64,000 bases of DNA from Microbispora bryophytorum. Its GTDB lineage: Bacteria > Actinomycetota > Actinomycetes > Streptosporangiales > Streptosporangiaceae. Below are positions 7,679-16,161 of this stretch, in pieces. The DNA lies in NCBI RefSeq assembly GCF_006874465.1, contig NZ_VIRL01000005.1, positions 1-64,000 of the forward strand, in the 5' to 3' direction. The position numbers were made by a program, and so were the translations under genes. The notes under the pieces were generated by a model. It saw only the letters and a list, made by a program, of their open reading frames with translations, did not search any database and was not told the origin of the DNA. Every line of letters begins with the position of its first letter. Position 1 is the stretch's first letter.

Positions 7679-10600
7679 GTGTCTGCCCCCGCGTCCACGT
7701 CTCCCGTCTCGCTCGACGACAAGTACGCGGCCGAGCACGGCACCGTGCTGATCTCGGGCGTCCAGGCCCTCGTCCGGCTGACCCTGGAGCAGCGCCGCCT
7801 CGACGCCGAGCGCGGCCTGGACACGCGGGTCTTCGTCTCCGGATACCCCGGCTCACCGCTGGGCGGCGTCGACCTGGAGATGGCACGGGCCGCGCGGTTC
7901 CTCACGGAGGCGGGCGTGGTGGCCCGGCCCGGCCTCAACGAGGAGCTCGCGGCCACGGCGGTCGCGGGCACCCAGCTGCTCGCCCAGGTGCCGGGCCGTC
8001 GGCACGAGGGGGTGACCGGGTTCTGGTACGGGAAGAACCCGGGCCTCGACCGGGCCGCCGACGCGATCCGGCACGGCAACCTCGCCGGCACAGCGCCGCT
8101 CGGCGGGGCGGTCGCCTGGATCGGCGACGACCCCGGCAGCAAGTCCTCGACCGTGCCCAGCTCCTGCGAGCCGATGTGCCAGAGCCTGTCGATGCCGCTG
8201 CTCGCCCCCGGCTCCGTGGCGGAGGTCGTCGAGCTCGGGCTGCACGCGGTGGCGCTGTCGCGGGCCACCGGCCTGTGGGCAGGCCTGAAGATCGTCGCCG
8301 ACGTCGCCGACGCCTCCGCCACCGTCGACCTCGGACCGCTGCGCGACGACATCCGGTCGGGCGTCCCGGTGCCGGACCGCGCCGACCGGGGGGCGCCGCC
8401 CACCCTGGTCGGCCCGGCCTCGCTCGAGGCCGAGCACGACATGCTCACCCGCCGGCTCGGCCTGGCCCGCGAGTACGCCCGCGCGCACGGCCTCAACCGG
8501 GTGACCCACGACGCGCCGCGAGCCACGACGGGCGTGCTCGCGTCCGGCACCTCCTACGCCGTGGTCCTGCGCGCCCTCGCCGACCTCGGCCTGGACGAGG
8601 CCGCGATGGACCACCTCGGCCTGCGGCTCATCCGGCTCGCCATGCCGTTCCCGCTCGCGTACGACGACCTCGCCGCCATGACCGCAGGGCTCGACCGGGT
8701 GCTCGTGGTCGAGGACAAGGTGCCGTTCCTGGAGGGGCACCTCAAGCAGGCGCTGTACGACACCGGGCAGCGCCCCGACGTCATCGGCAGGGAACTGCTG
8801 ACGGCGCGCGGCACGGTCGGCGCGCAGGACGTGGCCGGGGCGCTCGCCACCTGTCTCGGCCCGGACCGCCTGCCCCGCCAAGCGGCGATCCTGGCGCCCG
8901 CCCCTGCCCGGCGCCGCGTCATGCTCCCGCTGGTCGCCGCCCGCACGCCGTACTTCTGCTCGGGCTGCCCGCACAACGCCGCGACGCGGGCCTCCAGCGA
9001 CACGCTGGTGGGCGCGGGCATCGGCTGCCACGCCATGATCGCCCTGGACGGGAACGGACGCGGCAGGCAGGTCGGCATGACGCAGATGGGGGGCGAGGGC
9101 GCCCAGTGGTTCGGCCTGGCCCCCTTCACCTCCGACCGCCACTTCACCCAGAACCTCGGCGACGGCACCTTCCACCACTCCGGCTCCCTGGCCGTACGCG
9201 CCGCCGTCGCGGCCGGCGTCTCGATGACGTACAAGCTGCTCTACAACGACGCGGTCGCGATGACCGGCGGGCAGCGCGCGGAGGGCCGCCTCGACGTCCC
9301 GGCGCTGACGCGGTGGCTGGCGGCCGAGGGGGTGCGCCGGGTGGTGGTCACCACGCCGGAGCCGCAGACCTACCGGGGCGTCCGGCTGGCGTCGATCGCG
9401 TCCGTACGGCACCGCGACGACCTCCCGGCCGTGGAGCGGGAGCTCGCCGCGGTCGACGGGGTGACCGTGCTCATCCACGACGACCGCTGCGCGGCCGAGG
9501 AGCGGCGGCTGCGCAAACGCGGGAAACTGCCCACGCCGACGGCCAGGGTCGTGGTCAACGAGCGCGTGTGCGAGGGCTGCGGCGACTGCGGGGACGCCTC
9601 CACCTGCCTGTCCGTGCAGCCGGTGGAGACCGAGTTCGGCCGCAAGACCCGCATCCACCAGGCGTCGTGCAACTCCGACCTGAGCTGCCTCAAGGGCGAC
9701 TGCCCGTCGTTCCTGCTCGTCGAGCCTCGCCCTCGGACCCCGCGTACGGTGCCCGAGCCGCCGGTGGCGCTGACCGAGCCCGTGGCGCGCTTCCCTGAGC
9801 GCGCGGCGCTGCTGCGGATGCCCGGCATCGGCGGCACGGGGGTGGTGACCGTCTCGCAGATCCTGCAGATGGCCGCCCACCTCGACGGCCTGCACGCCGC
9901 CGGGCTCGACCAGACCGGGCTGGCGCAGAAGGGCGGCCCCGTCGTCAGCGACGTGCGGATCTCTCCCCACCCGATCACCGGCTCGGTGCGCGCCGCCCGC
10001 GGCACCGCCGACGTCCTCATCGGCTTCGACGCGCTCGGCGCCGCCGCCGACGACACCCTCGCCGTCGCCTCGCCCGGGCGCACGGTCGCCGTCGTGAACA
10101 CCGCGATCGTGCCGACGGCCGCCATGGTCACCGGCCGCGCCGCGCTCTCCGGGGCCGGGGACGCGATCGCCCGCATCGCCTCGGCCACCGTGCCCGGCAC
10201 GGGCCTCCACCTGGACGCCGGAGCGCTGTCCGAGGCGCTGTTCGGCGATCACATGCCCGCCAACCTCGTGCTCGTCGGCGCGGCCTACCAGCACGGCTGC
10301 ATCCCGATCTCGGCGGACGCGATCGAGCGGGCCATTCGCCTCAACGGTGGTTCCAGCAGTGCGGCCGTGGAGCGGAACCTGGCCGCCTTCCGCTGGGGGC
10401 GGGCCGCCGTGATCGACCGCGAGGCCGTGTTCCGGGCTGCCGTCCCTCCGGAGCCGCCGGTCGTTCCGGTGGACGACGCCGCCCTGCGCGAGGCGGCGGG
10501 AACCGGGGCGATCGAGGAGGCGCTGGCCGTACGCGTCGCCGATCTGACCGGCTACCAGAACGCGGCCTACGCCCGCTCGTACGCCCGGGAGGTGCGCCGG

Positions 10601-11155
10601 GTGGCCGCGCTGGCCGCCGAACGGGCGGGGGAGGAGGCCGGGGCGCGCATCGGGCTCGCCTACGCCCGGGGCCTGCACAGGCTCATGGCGTACAAGGACG
10701 AGTACGAGGTCGCCCGGCTGCACCTCGACCCGGTGGAGCGGGCCCGGCGCGAGCGGGAGTTCGGCCCCGGCGCCGCCGTGTCGGTGCTGCTGCACCCGCC
10801 GCTGCTGCGGGCGATGGGCCTCACGCGCAAGATCAGGCTGCGCCGGTCCGCCGGCGTCGTGTTCCGCGGGCTGCGGGCCGCCCGCGTGCTGCGCGGCACC
10901 GCGTTGGACGTGTTCGGGTACGCCGCCGTCCGCCGGGTGGAGCGTACGCTGGTGGTGGAGTACCGCGAGCTGGTGAGGCGCGCGTTCGACCGGCTCACCC
11001 CGGCGACCGCCGCGGCCGTCGCGGAGATCGCCGCCCTGCCGGACCTGATCCGGGGGTACGAGGACATCAAGCTCGCCCGTGTCGCGGAGTTCCGCGACCG
11101 CGCCGCCGCCCTTCTCGCCGAGCTGAACGCGCCCGTCCTCCAGGAGTCATCGTGA
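7679..11155 (+). CDS. fused indolepyruvate:ferredoxin oxidoreductase family protein
   Basis: Protein of 1158 residues that joins the alpha and beta subunits of a 2-oxoacid:ferredoxin oxidoreductase. Order: an N-terminal pyruvate-ferredoxin-like domain (SGYPGSPLGG near 55); a TPP domain with a CSGCPHN cysteine pair near 425 and GDGTFHHS near 495; a 4Fe-4S cluster segment with C-x2-C-x2-C-x5-C near 631-643 and further cysteines (ASCNSDLSCLKGDCP); the catalytic gamma-like domain GIGGTGVVTVSQ near 715; then a long C-terminal extension. Such enzymes decarboxylate aryl or branched 2-oxoacids to acyl-CoA in the cytosol with ferredoxin as acceptor. GTG 7679 has AGGAGG 8 bases upstream. The stop overlaps the acyl-CoA dehydrogenase start (GTGA), so the product acyl-CoA may pass to that enzyme. 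Confidence 0.93.
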   Translation: MSAPASTSPVSLDDKYAAEHGTVLISGVQALVRLTLEQRRLDAERGLDTRVFVSGYPGSPLGGVDLEMARAARFLTEAGVVARPGLNEELAATAVAGTQLLAQVPGRRHEGVTGFWYGKNPGLDRAADAIRHGNLAGTAPLGGAVAWIGDDPGSKSSTVPSSCEPMCQSLSMPLLAPGSVAEVVELGLHAVALSRATGLWAGLKIVADVADASATVDLGPLRDDIRSGVPVPDRADRGAPPTLVGPASLEAEHDMLTRRLGLAREYARAHGLNRVTHDAPRATTGVLASGTSYAVVLRALADLGLDEAAMDHLGLRLIRLAMPFPLAYDDLAAMTAGLDRVLVVEDKVPFLEGHLKQALYDTGQRPDVIGRELLTARGTVGAQDVAGALATCLGPDRLPRQAAILAPAPARRRVMLPLVAARTPYFCSGCPHNAATRASSDTLVGAGIGCHAMIALDGNGRGRQVGMTQMGGEGAQWFGLAPFTSDRHFTQNLGDGTFHHSGSLAVRAAVAAGVSMTYKLLYNDAVAMTGGQRAEGRLDVPALTRWLAAEGVRRVVVTTPEPQTYRGVRLASIASVRHRDDLPAVERELAAVDGVTVLIHDDRCAAEERRLRKRGKLPTPTARVVVNERVCEGCGDCGDASTCLSVQPVETEFGRKTRIHQASCNSDLSCLKGDCPSFLLVEPRPRTPRTVPEPPVALTEPVARFPERAALLRMPGIGGTGVVTVSQILQMAAHLDGLHAAGLDQTGLAQKGGPVVSDVRISPHPITGSVRAARGTADVLIGFDALGAAADDTLAVASPGRTVAVVNTAIVPTAAMVTGRAALSGAGDAIARIASATVPGTGLHLDAGALSEALFGDHMPANLVLVGAAYQHGCIPISADAIERAIRLNGGSSSAAVERNLAAFRWGRAAVIDREAVFRAAVPPEPPVVPVDDAALREAAGTGAIEEALAVRVADLTGYQNAAYARSYAREVRRVAALAAERAGEEAGARIGLAYARGLHRLMAYKDEYEVARLHLDPVERARREREFGPGAAVSVLLHPPLLRAMGLTRKIRLRRSAGVVFRGLRAARVLRGTALDVFGYAAVRRVERTLVVEYRELVRRAFDRLTPATAAAVAEIAALPDLIRGYEDIKLARVAEFRDRAAALLAELNAPVLQESS

Positions 11156-12291
11156 CCGTCGACCGTCTGCTGCCCGGCCCGGACGCCCGGGACCTCATCG
11201 AGCTGACCCGTGAGATCGCCGACAAGGAACTCGCCCGCCGCGTCGACGAGCACGAGCGCGCGGAGACCTACCCGGAGGGGCTGTTCGCCACGCTCGGGGC
11301 CGCCGGGCTCCTCGGCCTTCCCTACCCGGAGGAGCACGGCGGCGGCGGCCAGCCGTACGAGGTGTATCTCCAGGTGATCGAGGAGCTGGCCGCGCGGTGG
11401 GCCGCCGTCGCGGTCGCGGTCAGCGTGCACACGCTGTCCTGTCTGCCTCTGGCGGTGTACGGCACACCGGAGCAGCGGGAGCGCTGGCTGCAGGACATGC
11501 TCGCCGGGCGGCTGATCGGCGGCTACAGCCTGTCGGAGCCCCAGGCCGGGTCGGACGCCGCGGCTCTGACCTGCAAGGCCGAGAAGACCGAGGGCGGCTA
11601 CCGGATCACCGGCACCAAGGCGTGGATCACCCACGGCGGCCGGGCGGACTTCTACGCGTTGTTCGCCCGCACGGGCTCCGGCTCGCACGGCATCTCCTGC
11701 TTCCTCGCGCCCGGCGCCGCCGAGGGCCTGACCTTCGGCCGCCCCGAGGAGAAGATGGGCCTGCACGCCGTCCCCACCACGACCGCCCACTGGGACGGCG
11801 TGCTGATCGACGCCGACCGCCGCATCGGTGAGGAGGGCCAGGGCCTGTCCATCGCCTTCGGCGCACTCGACTCCGGCAGGCTGGGCATCGCCGCCTGCGC
11901 CGTCGGCCTCGCCCAGGCCGCGCTCGACGAGGCCGTCGCGTACGCCAAGGAGCGCGAGGCGTTCGGCAAGAAGATCATCGACCACGAGGGGCTCGGCTTC
12001 CTGCTCGCCGACATGGCCGCCGGGGTGGACTGCGCCCGGGCGACGTACATCGACGCGGCCCGCCGCCGCGACGCCGGCCTGCCGTACAGCAGGCAGGCCA
12101 GCGTCGCCAAGCTCGTCGCGACCGACACCGCGATGCGGGTCACCACCGACGCGGTCCAGGTCCTCGGCGGCTACGGCTACACGCGCGAGTTCCGCGTCGA
12201 GCGCTACATGCGCGAGGCCAAGATCATGCAGATCTTCGAGGGCACCAACCAGATCCAGCGCCTGGTCATCAGCCGCCACCTCGCCAAGTAG
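11152..12291 (+). CDS. acyl-CoA dehydrogenase
   Basis: FAD-dependent dehydrogenase of 379 residues, full family length. It has the substrate/FAD signature YSLSEPQAGSDAAAL, the ITGTKAWITHGG segment, FGKKIIDHEGLGFLLADMA, the QVLGGYGYTREFRVERYMREAK signature and, near the end, the catalytic-base motif with Glu363 in IFEGTNQIQR. It is translationally coupled to the oxidoreductase by a 4-bp overlap and probably oxidises the short acyl-CoA that enzyme makes. Its last 72 bases recur at 17147-17218 in a diverged copy, which makes this 3' end a likely attachment site of the neighbouring island. Confidence 0.95.
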   Translation: MTVDRLLPGPDARDLIELTREIADKELARRVDEHERAETYPEGLFATLGAAGLLGLPYPEEHGGGGQPYEVYLQVIEELAARWAAVAVAVSVHTLSCLPLAVYGTPEQRERWLQDMLAGRLIGGYSLSEPQAGSDAAALTCKAEKTEGGYRITGTKAWITHGGRADFYALFARTGSGSHGISCFLAPGAAEGLTFGRPEEKMGLHAVPTTTAHWDGVLIDADRRIGEEGQGLSIAFGALDSGRLGIAACAVGLAQAALDEAVAYAKEREAFGKKIIDHEGLGFLLADMAAGVDCARATYIDAARRRDAGLPYSRQASVAKLVATDTAMRVTTDAVQVLGGYGYTREFRVERYMREAKIMQIFEGTNQIQRLVISRHLAK

Positions 12292-12332
12292 CCTCTGACA
12301 GGCGAAAACCCCGCTTCCCCTGCTGGGTGGCG
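12220..12332 (+). repeat. direct repeat copy A: acyl-CoA dehydrogenase 3' end plus terminator
   Basis: The last 24 codons of the dehydrogenase (12220-12291) and about 40 bases beyond match 17147-17260. In the coding part 65 of 72 bases agree; six of the seven differences are synonymous and the seventh swaps Lys for Arg. That pattern means both copies evolved as coding sequence, as when an integrating element carries a gene 3' end from an earlier host. See copy B. Confidence 0.8.
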
Positions 12333-12337
12333 GGGTT
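12307..12337 (+). terminator. terminator after acyl-CoA dehydrogenase
   Basis: Perfect 8-bp stem AACCCCGC (12307-12314) / GCGGGGTT (12330-12337), 15 bases after the stop codon. Only a short T run follows. Confidence 0.65.
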
Positions 12338-12898
12338 CGTCGTGTGTGGGAGTAGTTCCAATTGATCCTTGTTCCGTCCCTGTTCCGTAAGAGACCTCGC
12401 GTGGACGGAACAGGCGGTCGTCAATCGCCTTGCGGGCACGGCCGTGGGAGCCGAGCATTGTGGAAGCGGACGGTGAACCCACAGAGTTGCTGACCGCGCT
12501 GCGGTCTTCGGCCAGTTGCGGCCAACGACGACCACGCACTGACCGCCAGGGCAACCTCGTGTTGACGCGTTCTGCGCATTTGATCGGAAACTCGATATGC
12601 GTGTTTCCTGCATCCAATTCATTTCGGAAGCGGAAGGTCAGGCTACCGCGGGGCTTCTGTTCTTCGGGCCTGACGGGCCCCGCGGTACGGGCCCCCTTGC
12701 CACCGGATGAGCGGGCTGGGCACTTGCGGTGGTGGTGCTGTACAGGAGAGAAGCACAGCAACGGGACCGCACTGTGGCTCACTCTGACATCCTCCAGCAC
12801 ATGTCCAAGCAGGGCCGAAGCCTCTCCAAGTCGTGCTCGGCTCCCGTTCGCAAGCAGACGCTCAAGACGACAACGGTTCCGTCGGCAGTTCGAGATCG
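12338..12898. other. gene-poor start of the mobile island
   Basis: I see no convincing gene here. It contains GTTCCGTCCCTGTTCCGT (12371-12388), nearly identical to 17025-17042 at the other end of the island. It also holds a perfect 9-bp inverted repeat CTGTTCCGT/ACGGAACAG (12380-12413) and a strong hairpin with a perfect 11-bp stem TACCGCGGGGC/GCCCCGCGGTA (12644-12687). Composition is less G/C-rich than the flanks. Confidence 0.5.
12644..12687. terminator. 11-bp-stem hairpin
   Basis: TACCGCGGGGC (12644-12654) pairs perfectly with GCCCCGCGGTA (12677-12687) across a 22-base loop. No T-tract follows. It could end transcripts coming from the membrane-protein gene on the minus strand, or be a DNA structure tied to the element. 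Confidence 0.4.
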
Positions 12899-13378
12899 CT
12901 ACACGCGGAGCTGCTGGATATCAATTGCCGCTGCCTGAGCAAAGTCGAGAAGGGCTCGGCGGGCCTTCCGGCCTCGCTCAGCACGATCTTGTTCATCTGT
13001 AGCGTCGTGGATTTCCTCGGCCAGCCTCAATGCCAACGACGCCAAGCTATCGAGTTTCTGGTTCGTTGTGACCAGTCGCAGCCTGAAGAGCGCGGCCGTC
13101 GCGTTGGCGCGCTGGCGATAGGACTCATCGCGTGCGGTAGCGTACGCAGGGCTCTGGGAGTCTTCCTGCTCCCTGTGCCATCGGTCGTTCTGGCTCTTCC
13201 GGAAGTCCGTAAGTGCGCCGGCGAAGGTGCTGTACGCCGCCAGACGTTCTTGCCACAGTCGTTCTTCCCGCGCTGACTGGCGCGCCTGCTTGGCAGTCCG
13301 TATCTGGAAAACATATGTGGCGGTGGCTCCCAACAGTGTTCCCAAGATTGCTACGAGGCTCGTCACCACGCTCTCCAT
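12899..13378 (-). CDS. small membrane-anchored coiled-coil protein (KilB-like)
   Basis: Protein of 159 residues. One N-terminal membrane helix (about 3-24, VVTSLVAILGTLLGATATYV) is followed by a charged, Arg/Glu/Ala-rich helical region with strong coiled-coil character (ERLWQERLAAYSTFAGALTDFRKSQNDR). This layout resembles small proteins annotated as KilB in actinomycete integrative elements, where spread or kil functions are proposed; I give this link low weight. It lies inside the island, so transfer or maintenance is a reasonable guess. The start is the ATG at 13378. Confidence 0.6.
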   Translation of the reverse strand: MESVVTSLVAILGTLLGATATYVFQIRTAKQARQSAREERLWQERLAAYSTFAGALTDFRKSQNDRWHREQEDSQSPAYATARDESYRQRANATAALFRLRLVTTNQKLDSLASLALRLAEEIHDATDEQDRAERGRKARRALLDFAQAAAIDIQQLRV

Positions 13379-13740
13379 GTGACCAGTGGATCACGCGCGC
13401 GTGCCGCCGTCATGTGTTCAGCGTTCCGGTTCTGCCTCCACATCTCGTGATCTTGCTAACGCAGTCGCTAACAACCACCTTGGACTGTCCTCGACGACTG
13501 TGGGCCTCTCCTTCGCCCGATTACGTCATAAGGCAGGACCTTTGACTGTTCGTGTACGGATGTGGACGCGGTCGAACTGGCTACAGATCTGAGGGCGGCA
13601 CGGTGGCTGAGGCCGTGACGACCGCGGACTTCGGTGCCCGTTGTACGGGCTGGGGCGATCACCGGCAAGGCCCTCCTCCGTCGGGCCTTGCCACCGGGTG
13701 ACCATGGCTGAGGCGACAGCAGTGCCTGCAGCAACGTCTC
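13379..13740. other. non-coding part of the island
   Basis: No credible gene. Contains a strong hairpin at 13664-13692 (10-bp perfect stem GGCAAGGCCC/GGGCCTTGCC). Bases 13706-13740 (GACAGCAGTG, CAGCAACGTC) are related to 16493-16520 and lead into a tRNA-Phe-like fragment. Confidence 0.5.
13664..13692. terminator. 10-bp-stem hairpin
   Basis: GGCAAGGCCC (13664-13673) pairs perfectly with GGGCCTTGCC (13683-13692), loop 9 bases, no T-tract. Confidence 0.45.
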
Positions 13741-13812
13741 CGTCAGCCGAGCAGGGTGACTGCTCCGCCTGAAAGCGGAAGGTCGGCAGTTCGACCCTGC
13801 CCCTGACCACCA
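13741..13812 (+). pseudogene. tRNA-Phe 3' fragment (attachment-site scar)
   Basis: The 3' half of a tRNA-Phe is recognisable. The anticodon stem TCCGC/GCGGA (13764-13768, 13775-13779) has a 6-base CTGAAA loop, one A short of the normal CTGAAAA with anticodon GAA. A perfect T-arm follows, GGCAG-TTCGACC-CTGCC (13785-13801), then a 7-base acceptor strand CCTGACC, A73 and encoded CCA (13810-13812). The matching 5' acceptor strand (GGTCAGG) and a proper D-arm are absent, so it cannot be a functional tRNA. This is what remains when an element integrates in a tRNA gene and carries or displaces its 3' end. A terminator follows. Confidence 0.75.
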
Positions 13813-13826
13813 CCCTTGAACAGCCC

Positions 13827-13861
13827 AAACGCCCCAAGCGATCACGCTCCGGGGCGTTTTT
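13827..13861 (+). terminator. terminator behind the tRNA-Phe fragment
   Basis: Stem AAACGCCCC (13827-13835) / GGGGCGTTT (13851-13859) with an inner AGCG/CGCT pair, followed by a T run to 13861: a textbook intrinsic terminator, probably inherited with the tRNA. Confidence 0.75.
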
Positions 13862-14028
13862 GATCTCCAGTGACACCAACGCTGACAGCAACGACCAGAG
13901 CGATGCGGCTCGCAGGATGAGTTGGGTCGGTGGCGCCTCTCCGCAAGTACGGCCGGCATGGGCGTTGGGTGCCCTCGTGTTCAGAAGTCGACTCCCCACA
14001 ATCGTGATGTCCCCGTATTGAATACGTG

Positions 14029-14058
14029 TTGCAGTGGCGTGGATACCATCCGTAAACT
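14029..14058 (+). promoter_or_regulatory. candidate promoter of the OLD nuclease gene
   Basis: TTGCAG (14029-14034), 18-bp spacer, TAAACT (14053-14058). The region is much more AT-rich than the genome average. The predicted transcript start near 14065 leaves a leader of about 45 bases to the ATG at 14112. Confidence 0.45.
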
Positions 14059-14111
14059 TAGCCATCCTTCAATAGATGGCTCTCAAGGACAGGTATCGGT
14101 GGCATAAGACC

Positions 14112-15863
14112 ATGATTAAGGACATGCGCCTGCGTAACTTCAAAGCCTTCGAGAAGTTCGCCATGAATTTCCAAGATACCTCCTTCCTCGTGGGTCCAAA
14201 CAGCGCAGGGAAGAGTACCGTTCTCACTGCACTCCGTCTGGCGGAAGCGTGCCTGCGACTGGCACGTAGAACTCGTCCATCGCTTGCATGCCAACATCGC
14301 GACGTGTGGGTTCAGGCGCACCCAACGCCTATTAGGGAGTTCGAGGCGTTGAACGAAAGCATCCGCTTCGACTTCCGGAATGAAGAGACGAGCCTGGAGC
14401 TCACCTGGCGCTCGGGATATAAATTGCGTGCGGTGTGGCTTCCTGATTCTGGCGATGAGGAAAGATCTGAGCCGTTTTTCTACCTGCTCGATAAGGATGG
14501 CCGGGTACCGCGAACGCCGAAGGAAGTAAGGGAAGGATACCCAACAGTCGGTATCAATCCTACGCTATCTCCTCTGGAGCATGAGGAACAGATCTTGAGT
14601 GACGACTACGTTCGCAAAAACTTTGCGACGAGGCTGAGTAGTCGCCACTTTAGGAACAATCTCCGGATGCTCGTAGGCGACGGCGAGTGGGAGGGATTTC
14701 TAGACTTTGCCAACCCCTGGCTGGGCGGGATCAAGCTGTCGAAGCCGCTAAGTCGATACGGCGCCGATGGGGAATCCAGCATTGATGTTTTCTACACGGA
14801 GCCAGGAAGTCGCGTAGAGAAAGAACTCGTATGGGCCGGGGACGGGGTGCAAATCTGGCTCCAACTCCTTATGCACCTCTATCGAGCGCAGAGCCTTCCG
14901 ACGCTCGTTCTAGACGAGCCGGAGGTATTCCTACACGCGGACCTGCAACGTCGACTGGTGCGCCTGCTCGACTCGTTGCGCGCACAAGTGGTGCTGGCGA
15001 CGCACTCCAGCGAGGTGCTGGCGGAAGCGCCTCGGGATGCGATCGTGTGGGTCGACAAAACTCGTTCAAGAGCCATCCGTTCACCCAAAGATGAATCCAT
15101 GGCAGGATTGGATGCTGCACTGGGAAGTGCCTTTAATCTTGGTTTGGCGCGCGCTCTCCGAGCGCGGGGCGTTCTCTTCATCGAAGGTAAAGATCAAAAA
15201 ATTCTCAAACTTCTGGGCAGGCAGCTCGGGCTAGAACGAATCATTCAGGAGACCGCGCTTGCTGTAGTACCCATCAATGGTTATTCGAACTGGAACCATG
15301 TAGAGCCGTTCAAGTGGTTCGCTGATCAATTCCTGCAAAACGCTGTGCGCTCAATGATCCTTCTTGACAGAGACTACAGGACAGATCGGCAGGTCGCCGC
15401 TGTCGAGGGGAAGCTGAAAGACGCGGGATTTCAGGCTCACGTCTGGAACAGGAAAGAGCTTGAGAGCTACCTGTTGCTGCCCACTGTCATATCGCGCCTT
15501 AGCAAGTGTCCGACGGAAACAGTCTCGACTGAGCTTGATCGGATAGTGGCAGGCATGGAGGATCCCATCTTTTCTCGTTTTTTCGCGGAGGTCCAGAACG
15601 AGAAGAGGTACAATCCTCGCGAGACGGTTGCCCTCCATAGAGAAGCGCAGCAGGAATTCCGGGCTAAGTGGGGAAGTCTCGATTTTCGGTATTCAAACTG
15701 CCCGCCTAAAGATGTCCTCGCCGAGATGAATCGATTTCTCCAAGGAGTGGGATTCAAAGCGGTTTCATTTGAGGGAATCGCAAAGAATGTCAAGGTCGAG
15801 GAGGTGCCTGAAGAAATGGTCCAGGTCCTGATGGAGATCAATGCGCTACCTGACTCAAAGTAG
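14112..15863 (+). CDS. OLD-family ATP-dependent nuclease (AAA ATPase + TOPRIM)
   Basis: Protein of 583 residues counted from ATG 14112; an in-frame ATG at 14076 would add 12. Relatives start MIxxxRLxNFKxF, as here with MIKDMRLRNFKAF. Domain 1 is an SMC/Rad50-like ATPase: Walker A GPNSAGKST (28-36), Walker B with Asp268-Glu269 in LVLDEPEVFLH, switch His298 in ATHSSEVL. Domain 2 is a TOPRIM nuclease: Glu358-x2-Asp361 in FIEGKDQKIL and the Asp419-x-Asp421 pair in ILLDRDYR, then LESYLLLP. All key residues are present, so the enzyme looks intact. OLD proteins act in phage defence (P2 Old, GajA of Gabija). No UvrD-like partner is adjacent, so this is a stand-alone (class 1-like) form. Codon use is far more A/T-rich than neighbours, pointing to recent transfer. 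Confidence 0.88.
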   Translation: MIKDMRLRNFKAFEKFAMNFQDTSFLVGPNSAGKSTVLTALRLAEACLRLARRTRPSLACQHRDVWVQAHPTPIREFEALNESIRFDFRNEETSLELTWRSGYKLRAVWLPDSGDEERSEPFFYLLDKDGRVPRTPKEVREGYPTVGINPTLSPLEHEEQILSDDYVRKNFATRLSSRHFRNNLRMLVGDGEWEGFLDFANPWLGGIKLSKPLSRYGADGESSIDVFYTEPGSRVEKELVWAGDGVQIWLQLLMHLYRAQSLPTLVLDEPEVFLHADLQRRLVRLLDSLRAQVVLATHSSEVLAEAPRDAIVWVDKTRSRAIRSPKDESMAGLDAALGSAFNLGLARALRARGVLFIEGKDQKILKLLGRQLGLERIIQETALAVVPINGYSNWNHVEPFKWFADQFLQNAVRSMILLDRDYRTDRQVAAVEGKLKDAGFQAHVWNRKELESYLLLPTVISRLSKCPTETVSTELDRIVAGMEDPIFSRFFAEVQNEKRYNPRETVALHREAQQEFRAKWGSLDFRYSNCPPKDVLAEMNRFLQGVGFKAVSFEGIAKNVKVEEVPEEMVQVLMEINALPDSK

Positions 15864-15897
15864 ATAGGCGGCCCGCCACTGGTCGCCTATCTACTTT
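15857..15897. terminator. bidirectional terminator between OLD gene and integrase remnant
   Basis: Perfect 14-bp stem AAAGTAGATAGGCG (15857-15870) / CGCCTATCTACTTT (15884-15897) with a 13-base loop. It includes the OLD stop codon and, because the arms end in A and T runs, works in both directions. Confidence 0.75.
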
Positions 15898-15898
15898 C

Positions 15899-16160
15899 CT
15901 ACTCCAACGTCTGGCTCAGTTTCTTCAAGGCATGGCGTTTGTCATCGAGGGAGGCGTGGGCGTAGATGGTCATCGTGACCTCGATGTCGCTGTGGCCGAC
16001 GATGTCGCGGACGACCTGGGGCGGGACGCTGAGGTTGAGCAGGAGCGTCACGCAAGTGTGGCGGAGGTCGTGAAAGCGCATGTCGCCGAGCCCGACCGCC
16101 TTGCGGATGGCTCCCCAGCTACGTCAGAGGTTGTCCGGCTCCATGGGCGTCCCACAGGGC
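15899..16160 (-). pseudogene. tyrosine integrase, C-terminal remnant with in-frame stop
   Basis: The C-terminal catalytic part of a phage-type tyrosine recombinase: HDLRHTCVTLLL (catalytic His and Arg), DIVGHSDIEVTMTIYAH (second His and nucleophile Tyr), ending KKLSQTLE. Upstream in the same frame GTPMEPDNL is followed by a TGA and then RSWGAIRKAVGLGDM, so a single stop interrupts what relatives read as DNLxRSW. Everything before about 16160 is lost, where a HAD fragment on the other strand begins. The gene cannot make an active recombinase. Confidence 0.8.
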
Positions 16161-16161
16161 G

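Noticed and set aside
7853-10795. Minus-strand open frame of 980 codons
   Set aside because: Shadow of the indolepyruvate oxidoreductase gene.
12430-13002. Plus-strand open frame in the island
   Set aside because: Ser/Arg/Pro-rich, no ribosome site, overlaps the better supported KilB-like gene on the other strand.
13741-13812. Functional tRNA-Phe gene
   Set aside because: No 5' acceptor strand or D-arm, and the anticodon loop is one base short.
13526-14065. Minus-strand frame containing GRVELPTFRFQ
   Set aside because: This phrase is a well-known false translation of tRNA genes; it arises here from the tRNA-Phe fragment at 13741-13812.
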